A DNA stretch of 64,000 nucleotides from Candidatus Nezhaarchaeales archaeon (GCA_038853715.1 JAWCJE010000002.1:1-64000), one strand, 5' to 3'. Shown: positions 1-8,674, counted from the first letter of the stretch. The notes: a model not told the origin generated them from the letters alone. Translations and numbers: made by a program.

Positions 1-1003
1 AAATCGGCTCAATACTGCTCCAATACACCGGTTTGCTCGGCTCCCTTAAGGCGCTCTTAATTAAGTATGCCTTAATCCGTTTATGAGGAAGAACTAGCTC
101 AACGTTTTCTAAGAGGCGCTTAACGTGAGCTTTAGCGTAGAGCGTGATGCGGTAGTAATCGTTATTGAGACGTCCATAGTTTGTCGTTCTGCCTTTAGGC
201 GTTGTGTAAAGGTGCACCCTGTACCCGCGCTGTTTAAGCGCATTGTACAACGGCTCAACGACGTATACCTTCTCGTTGGGCACCGTAACCTTGAACTCCG
301 TGGTCCTTTCTTCATGGCTATGCGCATACACCGAGCCTTCGGCGTCAATGGTTATGTTGAGCGCGCTGTAAAGCTTTACGTCGCTATCTATATGCGTTGG
401 AGTACGCCGCTCAAGGAGCCACCAGTAGCTCCTGAGCGGCAACAGAGTCCATAGTTCCCACCCATACTTTCCTTTATCACTTCGGTACGGTGCTACGCCC
501 ACATGCCCGTACTTGCCGAAAACCTCCTTGAATAGGAGGGCTAAGTACGGGTCGGGCGTTCTCAGTATTACTTGTACCTGTTGACCATTCTGCATTACGC
601 ATCCATCGGTGTGCGCAAAGAACCATAGCCTAAGCTTCTCCACGCCGTCGCCGTCGAAGTCGCGCTTGGCGTACTTTGTACGCGCTAACTGTAACGCCGT
701 TACATTATCACGTACTTTAACGTTCATTTCATGTCTCATCCACCTCCACAGCGTAGTCAACGGTACGCTAAGGCGCTTCGACAGCTTTCTCACCGACGTG
801 CCCTTGTTCCAATGTAGCTCTTCGACTAACGCTTTAAAGCGCTGGTTATCGTTAACCGCCCCGTCCATTACCTTCTTTTTCACCTCCTCAGAGATCATCG
901 CTAGCAACTCTTCAGGAACCACTATCGTTCTCGGCTTACGCCTAGTTAGCTTTATTGTGAGCTTTAACCCTGCTTGGAGGGGTCGTGCGACCCTTTCCCC
1001 CAT
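1..1003 (-). CDS. HTH / LAGLIDADG-like protein of a mobile module (3' end outside window)
   Basis: The reading frame opens with ATG at 1003 and is still open at base 1, giving 334 residues. Seen: a helix-turn-helix-like stretch near residues 70-90 (VRKLSKRLSVPLTTLWRWM), then two LAGLIDADG-like motifs, LWFFAHTDGCV near 126-136 and NITIDAEGSVY near 216-226, each followed by about 75 residues of beta-beta-alpha character. The acidic residue before the last glycine is kept in both (D and E). The end (LREPSKPVYWSSIEPI) matches the start of the coiled-coil piece found at 13.2 and 55.1 kb, so the full protein probably has a C-terminal coiled coil. It follows the zinc protein at 1017-1307 by 13 bases. 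Function inferred only: DNA-binding homing-endonuclease-like protein of a mobile element. Confidence 0.7.
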   Translation of the reverse strand, partial: MGERVARPLQAGLKLTIKLTRRKPRTIVVPEELLAMISEEVKKKVMDGAVNDNQRFKALVEELHWNKGTSVRKLSKRLSVPLTTLWRWMRHEMNVKVRDNVTALQLARTKYAKRDFDGDGVEKLRLWFFAHTDGCVMQNGQQVQVILRTPDPYLALLFKEVFGKYGHVGVAPYRSDKGKYGWELWTLLPLRSYWWLLERRTPTHIDSDVKLYSALNITIDAEGSVYAHSHEERTTEFKVTVPNEKVYVVEPLYNALKQRGYRVHLYTTPKGRTTNYGRLNNDYYRITLYAKAHVKRLLENVELVLPHKRIKAYLIKSALREPSKPVYWSSIEPI

Positions 1004-1016
1004 TTAAACCACTCCT

Positions 1017-1307
1017 TTACGGTAACTCTCCAATCCTTATCATTGTTTCCTCGTACTCGCTCCACATCAGTAGCTGCTTGTCACGGTGGTACTTACGCCT
1101 GCACTCCTCGCATATTATGCCCCACACGTACCCGTCCAGCACTAGTAGCATTATCATTGGCGTGTCTATCGGGTCGCCGCAAACATCGCATAGTACTACG
1201 CCGTCAGGTATGGGTACGACGTGCTCGACGTTTCCGTACTCGTCCATGATCTTTATGCTGCGGTTCCTGGCGAACCTGTGCCTGCTAGCCACAACCACGA
1301 AGTCCAC
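1017..1307 (-). CDS. Small zinc-binding protein of the same mobile module
   Basis: A 96-residue protein with a likely zinc knuckle: CDVC near residue 41 and CEEC near residue 68, the latter followed by RRKYH. It lies directly upstream of the HTH/LAGLIDADG-like gene in the same direction. Its C-terminus (MIRIGELP then stop) recurs at two other loci in front of the same gene family: a 46-residue truncated copy at 13756-13896 and a few codons at 28941-28967. I infer a two-gene mobile module. The molecular function is unknown; metal binding is inferred from the CxxC pairs. Confidence 0.65.
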   Translation of the reverse strand: MDFVVVASRHRFARNRSIKIMDEYGNVEHVVPIPDGVVLCDVCGDPIDTPMIMLLVLDGYVWGIICEECRRKYHRDKQLLMWSEYEETMIRIGELP

Positions 1308-1452
1308 GCGTTTCGCCTCGAAACATTTTTATAGCCCTGAAGCCCCTTTAGTGGCTTGGGAGGGGTCAGCAGTCCCCCTCGAAGGAGGACTACTGTTTTA
1401 ATCATCTTCATCGCGTCAGCCTTTCATCATACCCCTCCCAACTTCAACCCTT

Positions 1453-1614
1453 TTAAACTGCGGCTGACGAAAGGGTTGAAGCGTTCACCGGGGCCTCAAG
1501 GCCGACGCTTGAAGCACCCCTCCCGATGAATTGTTCGAGCAGGGCGCTGTTAACGCTTTTAGCCTTCTTAGCTTTGTTACGCTTTAAGAACCTCTCGGCT
1601 TCCTTACTGGTCAT
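1453..1614 (-). CDS. Small lysine-rich hypothetical protein
   Basis: A 53-residue frame with ATG at 1614, beginning MTSKEAERFLKRNKAKKAKS and ending in an Ala/Ser-rich tail. No known domain recognised. It overlaps the end of the short Cys-containing frame at 1604-1762 by 11 bases, as translationally coupled genes do. A decayed frame at 54276-54455 holds a similar segment (KEAEEFLKGG), suggesting a family tied to the same mobile debris. Weakly supported. Confidence 0.35.
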   Translation of the reverse strand: MTSKEAERFLKRNKAKKAKSVNSALLEQFIGRGASSVGLEAPVNASTLSSAAV

Positions 1615-1762
1615 TCCTCATCCCCAACGCTATGCTTACGTGAACGCTGCAAGGCTTGTATGCGTCGTGCAGGAAGTACTTACCGTCCCTCCAGTTCTGC
1701 TCCACCATACGGATTAAAGTACAGCCACACTTCCACTCAAATTCTTTTAGTTCGGAACGAAT
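1604..1762 (-). CDS. Short Cys-containing ORF, possibly 5'-truncated
   Basis: The open frame ends at 1604 and reads back to an in-frame stop just above 1762. It contains EFEWKCGCTLIRMVEQNW followed by a segment rich in D, H and C. The only ATG (1708) would remove the CGC motif, so either an unusual start (ATT at 1762) or truncation must be assumed. Lies in the accessory stretch between the zinc protein and the IS fragment. Function unknown. Confidence 0.3.
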   Translation of the reverse strand: MRSELKEFEWKCGCTLIRMVEQNWRDGKYFLHDAYKPCSVHVSIALGMRNDQ

Positions 1763-1875
1763 TCAATCGTTAATCCACCTTATGACCTCGTCATTGACAC
1801 TTATATACACTTACACCACTAACATCAATAGCTATAGGTCCATTAAACGCTCTTAAAGACCTATGTAATGGTATG

Positions 1876-2154
1876 TTAAGCCTTAAGTAGCCTCCTAATC
1901 CACGAGTAATCAACTGGTGGAAGCTTAGGGATTAACCTATTTAAGGCCTTGGTGAATCCTTTGAGCTGCCTAAAGGGCATTAAATAGCGGACAACGGCTA
2001 AGAACTCCACATACCTATCTGTAATCTTAAAGGGCCTACCAACCTTACCATTATTAATAAGCTCAAAATCATAATCATAGCAATCGAGGAAATCGAGGCT
2101 TAAAAGAAGCTCACCACGCCTAATAAGCCCCTCATCAACAACCCTCCAATACAC
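1876..2154 (-). pseudogene. Transposase N-terminal fragment
   Basis: A 92-residue frame containing NNGKVGRPFKITDRYVEFL and a following basic helical region ending YSWIRRLLKA. I read this as the N-terminal DNA-binding part of an IS4/IS5-like DDE transposase. The stop at 1876 falls where the family would run on into the catalytic domain, which is missing. It lies just inside the IS end at about 2201. The family name is tentative; truncation is clear from the length. Confidence 0.55.
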
Positions 2155-2201
2155 AAATTAAAATAAAACAAAAGAAGCTTAAAGAATTAAACCATAAAGC
2201 T
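1876..2201 (-). mobile_element. IS fragment with one terminal repeat and a truncated transposase gene
   Basis: The upstream end near 2201 reads, on the minus strand, AGCTTTATGGTTTAATTC, which resembles the terminal inverted repeats of the short elements at 15592-15702 and 49236-49339. It runs into a gene for the first 92 residues of a transposase. The same end plus the first codons recurs at 48064-48164, at the edge of the nitrogen island. The other end of the IS is not recognisable, so this copy is broken. Confidence 0.6.
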
Positions 2202-2545
2202 AAATATTTTTATTTCGTTAGAATGACGTCAAGAGAGACAATCAAATACCATTCAGTTGTATATCGCTATGAATGTTTAAAGTTACGTAACCGTTACGAC
2301 GTTCTCCTTCTAGTAATAGGTCTAAGCTTGCCTACTAGGATTGCAGTTACTCAGTAAGCTGAGTACTTTGCTTCTTGTATCGCTTAGCCTTGCCAACTTG
2401 CATTAAGACAGAAATGGCATCCTCCATATAAATATGGGGTTCAAACCGAGGAGTGAAATAGACTTTATATGTAAAAAGAGCAAAGATTTTAGCGACTTTT
2501 AGCCGAAAAAGGCGCTCAATTCTGCCTATTTTTAGGCTTTTGAGA

Positions 2546-2664
2546 TGGTGCCGGGGGAGGGATTTGAACCCTCGGCAATCCGGTCTTTAGCCTCCCATAA
2601 AGGGAATCAGCCGGACGCTCTCCCAGGTTCCTCCCCATACAATATGGGACTGAGCTACCCCGGC
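2546..2664 (-). tRNA. tRNA-Phe (GAA) with two introns
   Basis: Acceptor stem GCCGGGG/CCCCGGC with discriminator A and an encoded CCA (2546-2548). The anticodon stem TCCGG/CCGGA encloses a loop that becomes CTGAAGA once about 20 bases are removed: anticodon GAA with G37, as in archaeal tRNA-Phe. A second insert of about 22 bases sits in the D loop and folds as CCCATA-TTG-TATGGG. Both introns are outside the canonical 37/38 site; the anticodon one interrupts or abuts the anticodon. Exact splice sites are ambiguous by a base or two. Confidence 0.9.
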
Positions 2665-2797
2665 GGTCATCATAAAAATGGGGAAGGATCTATATTAAGC
2701 TCACTCTTTTCAACATATTTATAAAGTTCACGGGTTTTAACCATGCAGCTTTACGTTACCCATTACTAATATAATGGATGTAACGACCACCTCTTAA

Positions 2798-3055
2798 TCA
2801 ACGCGTACCTTTACTGACCTCCAAGTTTATGGCCTTTAACCTATACGTTTTGCCTCGCTTCTCCACTATTCCTTGAGCGGATAATTCTTCAAGAACTCTT
2901 AAGACCTCCATTAACTGTCTCCCTAGCTTTTTAGCTAAAAGAAGTGCCGCTATTCCATCCTGTCCCTTTAAAGCCTCAATAACTGCTTCACGAAGATCTT
3001 CGCTCATTAAGCCCTCACACTGAATTTGACGCGCTAACCTATTTAAGCCCAACAA
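2798..3055 (-). CDS. Small winged-helix protein
   Basis: An 85-residue protein. Residues about 20-75 look like a winged helix: helical segments, then LEELSAQGIVEKRGKTYRLK as recognition region and wing. Probably a DNA-binding regulator, but no specific family or target can be named. It is divergent from the MFS transporter at 3371, with a 315-base intergenic region holding a strong hairpin (3226-3248). Confidence 0.55.
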   Translation of the reverse strand: MLGLNRLARQIQCEGLMSEDLREAVIEALKGQDGIAALLLAKKLGRQLMEVLRVLEELSAQGIVEKRGKTYRLKAINLEVSKGTR

Positions 3056-3225
3056 ATCAGGTTAAAGTTAATATCAAGTGTATAAATGCTACCTTCGCTT
3101 TGCCGACGTGGAGGTAAGAGTGAACCACGACTTAGTTAAGGTATAACTATAAATGAGATGGACGGCGAGGCAAATTTACTTTTATGTAAAGGCCTTCTTT
3201 AAATAAGTCAGCGAAACTTAGAGTT

Positions 3226-3248
3226 TGTCCCTTAAGCTTTAAGGGACA
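3226..3248. repeat. Hairpin in the region upstream of the MFS gene
   Basis: Perfect inverted repeat: TGTCCCTTAA, three-base loop GCT, TTAAGGGACA. It lies about 120 bases before the transporter start. It could be an operator, an RNA hairpin or an element end. Nothing else is recognised in 3056-3370. Confidence 0.45.
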
Positions 3249-3370
3249 GGTTAGTTTCTGTCCTACATCGTTCCCGTTAAACCTAGTAAGAATATTGTTC
3301 TTGGAGATAACCAATTAAGCGTCTTCCCTCTAAAACCCTTCTAGAGCAACTTGAGGGGTTAAGTACCATT

Positions 3371-4549
3371 ATGGGAGAACTTCGCTACCGGTGGATAATG
3401 CTGGGTTTAGCGTTTTTTACAGCGTTCACATTACACCTTTATGTTTTTTCCCATGGCCCAGTGATTCCGTATGTTATTTTAGAAATGGGTTTAACGCATA
3501 CTCAAGCAGGCTCTCTGTTTTCCATGTGCATTTTAACTTTAGCCCTAACCAGAATTGGGTGGGGGCCGCTTCTTGATCGCTTTACGCTTAAAGCTATCAT
3601 GGGCTTAATGGCCACATTAATTGGAGTTTTTAACCTTTTAAGAAGCTATGCTTGGAACTACGAAACACTATTAGTTATTCAATTGGCTCTAGGGGCAGCC
3701 CTCGGGTCAATTATGCCCTGCTTACCTAAGCTAGTGGCCACCTGTTTTCCTCGTAAGGAGGAAAGCCTTGCAACTGGGCTTTACATGACCGGCTTCGCGA
3801 GTGGAGGCATGGTCGGGCTGGGCTTAACGGCATGGCTACTTGATTGGACAGGTAGTTGGAGAACAACTTTAAGCGTTTATAGCCTTTGCTCATTACTTTT
3901 AGCCGTCGCTTGGTTAACGGTTAAACAACCCGGCGAAGGGAGAAGGCGCGATATAAAGCTTAGAACGTCAGTGATGAAAGATTTTACCACTATAATAAAA
4001 ATGAGGAAGGTTTGGGTTTTAACCGGGCTTTTTCTATGCTCTGGTGGATGTTACGACACCGCTTCGTTTTGGCTTCCCTACATACTTCAGCTTAAAGGTA
4101 CGCCTCACACAGTTATTGGGCCGCTTTCATTGTTACTCCCGCTAGGCTTCTTAGTTGCGGGTCCAATCGTGGGTATACTATCGGATCGAGTAGGTAAGAG
4201 GAGGCTTATTATGGCTATACTAGGTTTAATATGCGGTTTAATGGTGCTCTTGATAGGGGTAACCGTAGGCTTAACCTTGTACGTGGCTATCTTCCTAGTG
4301 GGCTTTTGCTCTATTGGCGTCTTAACACTAGTACTTGCCATCCCCACCAGGTTGGAGGAAGGACGTATAACTGCTAGCGTGGTTGGATTAATGTCCTCGG
4401 TTGGTAACATCGGCACCATAGCTATGCCAGTACTGATGGGCTACGTTAAGGACGTCACCGGTTCATTCCTCCCAGCTTTAGCTCTACTAGCCCTTATGGC
4501 GGAGGGGATGTTCATCTTAAGCGTATTAGTATACGATGCGAGCTCCTAG
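3371..4549 (+). CDS. MFS transporter
   Basis: A 392-residue protein with about twelve hydrophobic segments, typical of the Major Facilitator Superfamily. The loop between TM2 and TM3 reads RIGWGPLLDRF, and the loop in the second half reads GILSDRVGKRR, the usual G-x-x-x-D-R-x-G-x-R signature. An integral membrane carrier; the substrate cannot be told from sequence. A second, frameshifted MFS gene lies 300 bases downstream, with a tiny zinc protein between. ATG start at 3371 after GAGGGG. Confidence 0.85.
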   Translation: MGELRYRWIMLGLAFFTAFTLHLYVFSHGPVIPYVILEMGLTHTQAGSLFSMCILTLALTRIGWGPLLDRFTLKAIMGLMATLIGVFNLLRSYAWNYETLLVIQLALGAALGSIMPCLPKLVATCFPRKEESLATGLYMTGFASGGMVGLGLTAWLLDWTGSWRTTLSVYSLCSLLLAVAWLTVKQPGEGRRRDIKLRTSVMKDFTTIIKMRKVWVLTGLFLCSGGCYDTASFWLPYILQLKGTPHTVIGPLSLLLPLGFLVAGPIVGILSDRVGKRRLIMAILGLICGLMVLLIGVTVGLTLYVAIFLVGFCSIGVLTLVLAIPTRLEEGRITASVVGLMSSVGNIGTIAMPVLMGYVKDVTGSFLPALALLALMAEGMFILSVLVYDASS

Positions 4550-4641
4550 CAAACGCTAAATTTAAATAAGCGCTAGCGTGTCAACGCTTCACGTTTAAAC
4601 CCGGAGGTACTGGGCGAGGGTAAGGATCTGGAGGTGAAAAC

Positions 4642-4749
4642 ATGTCGTTAACCGAGTTCTTTAAGACGCATAAGCAATGCTCCAAATGTAAAGCGTATAA
4701 TGGCTTGAAAGCCACCACTTGCTGGCGATGCGGTGCAAGGCTTCACTAG
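4642..4749 (+). CDS. 35-residue zinc-ribbon protein
   Basis: ATG at 4642 preceded by a strong ribosome site (GGAGGTGAAAAC). The product has two Cys pairs, CSKC near residue 13 and CWRC near residue 27, and ends GARLH. Such tiny C4 zinc ribbons are common in archaea and usually uncharacterised. The ribosome site and the spacing of the pairs argue that it is real. It sits alone between two transporter genes. Confidence 0.6.
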   Translation: MSLTEFFKTHKQCSKCKAYNGLKATTCWRCGARLH

Positions 4750-4862
4750 ATTCCTTAAGTTGGTTAAGAAGGTTTACGCGTACAACCGGCTTCATCGTGA
4801 TGTCTTAACGTCTCTTCACAATCTTTAAATAATTTAGGTTTACCCTCCAAGTGTAAAAGAGG

Positions 4863-6066
4863 ATGGAGATGCGTAGGGAAACCTTAGCTCTTATAGGTAG
4901 TGGTGTTTGTGTATGGTTTCCGGGCGCCGTAACGTTTAGTCTAATAGGTTTGCTCGTACCAGTATGGGTAGAAATATTTAATGTTGGACTAGGGCTCTTA
5001 GGGTTGATTACGACGTTTCTCTTAGCGTCTTTAGGGTTTTTCATGTTTCTCGGTGGTAGATGGTCTGATAGATACGGAGCTAGAAGCGTTATAACGGCTG
5101 GTATCACCGTATGTACAACTTCCTTACCCCTATTCGCGTACTCACCAAGTGTTTACGCGTTATACATAGCTGCCTTCATATGGGGCGCTGGAACCTGTTT
5201 AGTCTACATACCTTCACTAAGTACCGCGCAAAAATGGTTCCCTAAAAGGAAGGGATGGCGTCAGAAGCGGTTAATACGCTCTTCGGTATATCAGCAGCCT
5301 TCACGGTTCCCGTTTTCCGCTATTACCTTGATTACTTAGGCTACCCTTTAACCATAATCATTACGGCGGTGATTAACGCGCTGGTTAGCATAGAGTTCGT
5401 CCAATTTGTAGAGTTCCCGGAGGGGTTTAAAGCCGCTGAACCAGTTAGGGGCCAACCTAAGGGAAGTGAAGCATCCTATAGTTTAAGGGAGGCGGTAAAA
5501 ACTAGGTCCTTCTGGCTGGTTTGGCTTACCTGGGCTTTATGTGGAGGAGCTGGAATAGGGATGGTGGTGCATTCAACCTCGATCAGTTTAAGCTTTGACC
5601 TTCCTGTATCGATCGCAACTACAGCTTTAGCCACCTTCAACTTAACGAACGGCTTAAGTAGAATCATAAGCGGGGCTCTATCAGATAAGGTTGGCAGGGT
5701 AACAGTTATGTCCTTAGCTTACGCGGCGGGAGCGGTAGGCTTTTTCCTTTTAATCACTACGGGTAGAAATCATCTATTAGTAATATTGTCTAATCTACTC
5801 GTAGGGTTTGCATTTGGAACTTTATTCGCAGTTTCAGCCCCCTTCATCATGGACTGCTTTGGGGTGAGGCACTACGGGTCCATTTTTGTTTTACCTTTAC
5901 AGCGTACGGCTTTGTTGGAAGCTGGCTAGGACCATACGTGGGCGGGCTCCTATACGATACAACCGGAAACTACATCACAACGTGCTTACTCTTCAGCATC
6001 TACTGCTTAACATCAGCCATCCTAATACTATTCACTAAACACTCGCTTAGGTTAACGCGTAGATGA
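4863..6066 (+). pseudogene. MFS transporter with two frameshifts
   Basis: Three frames together make one MFS protein. Frame 1 (from 4863) runs through GGRWSDRYGARS to KWFPKRKG near 5255; frame 2 continues MASEAVNTLFGISAAFTVP to HYGSIF near 5887; frame 3 continues FTFTAYGFVGSWLGPYVGG to the TGA at 6064-6066. Each junction is explained by one missing base (after GGGA near 5255; one G near 5888). Related to OFA-type MFS carriers by general pattern only. Either a recent pseudogene or sequencing errors in short homopolymers; the rest is well kept. Confidence 0.75.
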
Positions 6067-6225
6067 TGAGCCTCTTAAAGTTAAAGCCTGTTTAACCTAA
6101 CGATTAACGCCACCAATCAGTACCTTTAACTCGCGGTAGGTTTACACGACTCATAAAGTCGTATGGGCTTAGTCCTTAGTAACATCTATAAACATCTACC
6201 CGCTAATCTATAGTGGTGTTGCTTT

Positions 6226-7026
6226 ATGAAGGGACAGCTTAAAGGGTATTGCCTACCTTTAAGCCCGGAGGGTAAAGCTTCAGCTTTAGATCCTCCACCT
6301 TGGCATTATGGAGGCGATGTACTCACAATAGTTTTTGAGGCTGATAAAGCCGAGGTTAATAAACTTTTAACCCCACCGCTTGAGCCGGGTCTAAACCAAG
6401 GGCTAAGTCTCGCTTGGTTTGTTGAGTGGACTTCGGTCAGTGAAGTAAGACCGGAACTCGCTTACATGAACCCCGAGCGTACACAGTATAAAGAGTTCTT
6501 TGTAGCGGTAAACTGTCAATATATGGGTAGGCCGGGATTCACGGTTCCATATATATGGGTTGATAACGACTTTACGCTTCTACGTGGATGGTTCCAAGGT
6601 TTTCCTAAAAAGCTTGGAAGGATATGGGTTACAAAGCTTCATCCTTTAAACCCAGCCTTAGGTGGGGTGAGGGTAGGCGCAAAGCTTAGCGGTATATGTG
6701 AAAGCCATGGCGAACGGATAGCTACCGGAACCGTTGAGTTAACTGGGAAAGCTAGCGTTGAGGAGCTTCCTAAGCTTAGATTTTACCTACTTAGACACTT
6801 CCCTGGTATTGAGGACCCGAATAAACCATCTGTATATGAACTCGTAGAAAGTGTGGTTAAAAACTTAAGGTTCGGAGACGTATGGAAGGGTACAGCGTCA
6901 TTAACCTTTAACGAGTCCGAACTTGAAGAAGTAGCTAAGCTTAAACCAGTTAAGATCTTAGCCGGCTACTATTTCAGCGTAGGCCTTACCATTGAAGGAG
7001 GGAGGGTTCTCCGTAGATTCTTATAA
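6226..7026 (+). CDS. Acetoacetate decarboxylase family protein
   Basis: A 266-residue protein of the ADC fold. The motif WFQGFPKKLGRIW near residues 123-135 corresponds to the family's active-site lysine segment; an Arg/Glu-rich N-terminal half and a final barrel strand are present. Known ADC enzymes decarboxylate acetoacetate through a Schiff base, but many archaeal members are uncharacterised and may act on other keto acids. Monocistronic by spacing. ATG start at 6226, about 30 bases after a T/A-rich promoter-like stretch. Confidence 0.75.
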   Translation: MKGQLKGYCLPLSPEGKASALDPPPWHYGGDVLTIVFEADKAEVNKLLTPPLEPGLNQGLSLAWFVEWTSVSEVRPELAYMNPERTQYKEFFVAVNCQYMGRPGFTVPYIWVDNDFTLLRGWFQGFPKKLGRIWVTKLHPLNPALGGVRVGAKLSGICESHGERIATGTVELTGKASVEELPKLRFYLLRHFPGIEDPNKPSVYELVESVVKNLRFGDVWKGTASLTFNESELEEVAKLKPVKILAGYYFSVGLTIEGGRVLRRFL

Positions 7027-7082
7027 GCAAGCACCGCAGAACCTTTTCTTCCTCTTTAAAAAGAGAGGGTTTAGGTTAAACA

Positions 7083-7280
7083 TCAAGTTCGCTGAGGTTT
7101 ATCGCTAGCGAGAATCCCCGCTTTAGCTACGTTCTCCCTAGGGAGGTCTATGTAAACCACGATGACGTCCTCCCTTGAAACCTTAGCTATATCCGTAAAG
7201 GCCTTGGTTATAGCTTCAGACAACTTCTTCTTCTGTTCTACCGTCCTCCCCTCAAACCAGTAGACGGTGACTAAGGGCGT
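7083..7280 (-). CDS. 4-oxalocrotonate tautomerase family protein, likely ACG start
   Basis: Sequence PLVTVYWFEGRTVEQKKKL is typical of the 4-OT family, whose catalytic residue is an N-terminal proline exposed after Met removal. Here that proline codon (CCC, 7275-7277) is preceded directly by ACG (7278-7280). The nearest standard starts (TTG 7290-7292, GTG 7287-7289 and 7284-7286) would leave the proline at position 4-6 and inactive. GGTGGTG lies a few bases upstream of the ACG as a possible ribosome site. Starting at ACG gives 65 residues, the usual family length. Tautomerase activity is inferred from family; the physiological substrate is unknown. Confidence 0.7.
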   Translation of the reverse strand, partial: TPLVTVYWFEGRTVEQKKKLSEAITKAFTDIAKVSREDVIVVYIDLPRENVAKAGILASDKPQRT

Positions 7281-7424
7281 AAACACCACCAAAATAAACT
7301 ATAAGCTAAGCCCTATATACCTAAGGGATTAAAACTAAGTTCATCAGGCTTTTAAGGCAAGTTTAACTAACTACGATTTCCCAAGATCTTCATGAAACAA
7401 AAAGAGCAAATCCCCCATTTTATT

Positions 7425-8411
7425 CTAAACAGCTTCAATCGTTGATGGCGGTTTCGAGGTTATATTGTAGGTGACGCTCACTACACCCGGGACTTCAGAT
7501 ACTATCCTTTCCGCTAGCCTCTTTAATTTTTGCCAAGGCAATTCTGTCGGAGTAGCGGTTCTAGCATCAATACTGTTCCAGCATCTAACTTCAATCTGGA
7601 AACCTAACTCCCTTCTCCCTTCCCTCACTCCGGTCACTTTATCCTCATGCAGGATCGCCAAGTATTGAAAAGCACCAGTTCCTTTCAGCTCCTCTTCAAC
7701 AATAGCCGTAGCCTTCCTTACCAGTGCTACTTTCTCGGCCGTAACCTCCCCGATTATCCTAGCAGCTAAAGCAGGTCCTGGAAAAGGTATTCGATTACAA
7801 ATTGATTCCGGCAGACCAAGGGCTCTACCAACCTTTCTCACACCGTCCTTTCGTAGCTGCTTTAATGGCTCTATAACCTTATACCCATATTCCTTCTCAG
7901 TATCAATCCCCACCTGAGTAAGAACGTTATGTTGTAGTTTTATACCAGCAACAGTCTCCTCAATATCAGTTAATATAGTACCATGTAAGAGGAATTTAGC
8001 GCCACTTTCTCTAATTAAGCGGGCAAGGACTCTCTCATAAAAAGCCTGACGAATGGTTTTCCTTTTCTCCTCAGGATCAGTAACTCCTTTTAACGCCTCA
8101 AAAAATTCTTTCCGAGCGTCGACCACCTTAACATTAATCCCCAGTTCTTTAAAAACATCAACGATTTGCTCCGGTTCACCTTCCCGCATCAAACCATTAT
8201 TAATGAAAAATACGCTAAGCCTTTCACCCAACGCTCTATGAGCTAACACCGCAGTAGTTGAAGAATCAATGCCACCAGAAAGAGCAACAATCGCCTTAGC
8301 ATCTCCCACGATTTTTCGGATTTCATCTACCTTTTCTTCGATGAATTTTTCCGGATCCAATCCTTCTGCCTCTATTTCTTTAACCTCCAATTCCTCGTAT
8401 CCCTCCGACAA
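7425..8411 (-). CDS. GMP synthase-like PP-loop ATPase (subunit B paralogue)
   Basis: A 328-residue protein with the PP-loop ALSGGIDSSTT near residue 43 and the GuaA C-terminal dimerisation-type ending (YNITSKPPSTIEAV). It looks like the stand-alone ATP-pyrophosphatase subunit of archaeal GMP synthase, but family positions differ: the usual HHNVxGLP is LQHNVLTQVG, FPGPGLAVR is FPGPALAAR, and the RAVESxDAMTA region is RCWNSIDARTA. A complete fused GMP synthase exists at 55542-57086, so this copy may have another substrate. Starts at TTG 8411. No glutaminase subunit lies nearby. Confidence 0.7.
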   Translation of the reverse strand: MSEGYEELEVKEIEAEGLDPEKFIEEKVDEIRKIVGDAKAIVALSGGIDSSTTAVLAHRALGERLSVFFINNGLMREGEPEQIVDVFKELGINVKVVDARKEFFEALKGVTDPEEKRKTIRQAFYERVLARLIRESGAKFLLHGTILTDIEETVAGIKLQHNVLTQVGIDTEKEYGYKVIEPLKQLRKDGVRKVGRALGLPESICNRIPFPGPALAARIIGEVTAEKVALVRKATAIVEEELKGTGAFQYLAILHEDKVTGVREGRRELGFQIEVRCWNSIDARTATPTELPWQKLKRLAERIVSEVPGVVSVTYNITSKPPSTIEAV

Positions 8412-8511
8412 AGTATCAACTAAATTAGATTTAAATTTTCGTTGATTTCGGATCTAGCATAATCGAAAAGAATACAATAGAGATGCTGACGTCTTCTACG
8501 AATCCGGAAGG

Positions 8512-8588
8512 TGGTGCGGCCGCCGGGATTTGAACCCGGGTCCTCAGCGTGGCAGGCTGATGTCCTAACCAAGCTAGACTACGGCCGC
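8512..8588 (-). tRNA. tRNA-Gly (GCC)
   Basis: Acceptor GCGGCCG/CGGCCGC with discriminator A and encoded CCA (8512-8514); anticodon arm TCAGC-CTGCCAC-GCTGA gives anticodon GCC; T loop TTCAAAT. No intron. Confidence 0.95.
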
Positions 8589-8674
8589 CTCCTTCAGGTA
8601 GGATTGCCTTAGGCTATGCTTAGGTTTCTTATAGTTTACTCGATAATTTAAGTTTTAGGTTTCTTATAGAAGCC

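Noticed and set aside
609-1007. Plus-strand open frame of 132 codons
   Set aside because: It is the antisense of the HTH/LAGLIDADG-like gene, which has recognisable motifs and homologous copies; the same applies to other long antisense frames under rpl, ileS, guaA and glt genes.
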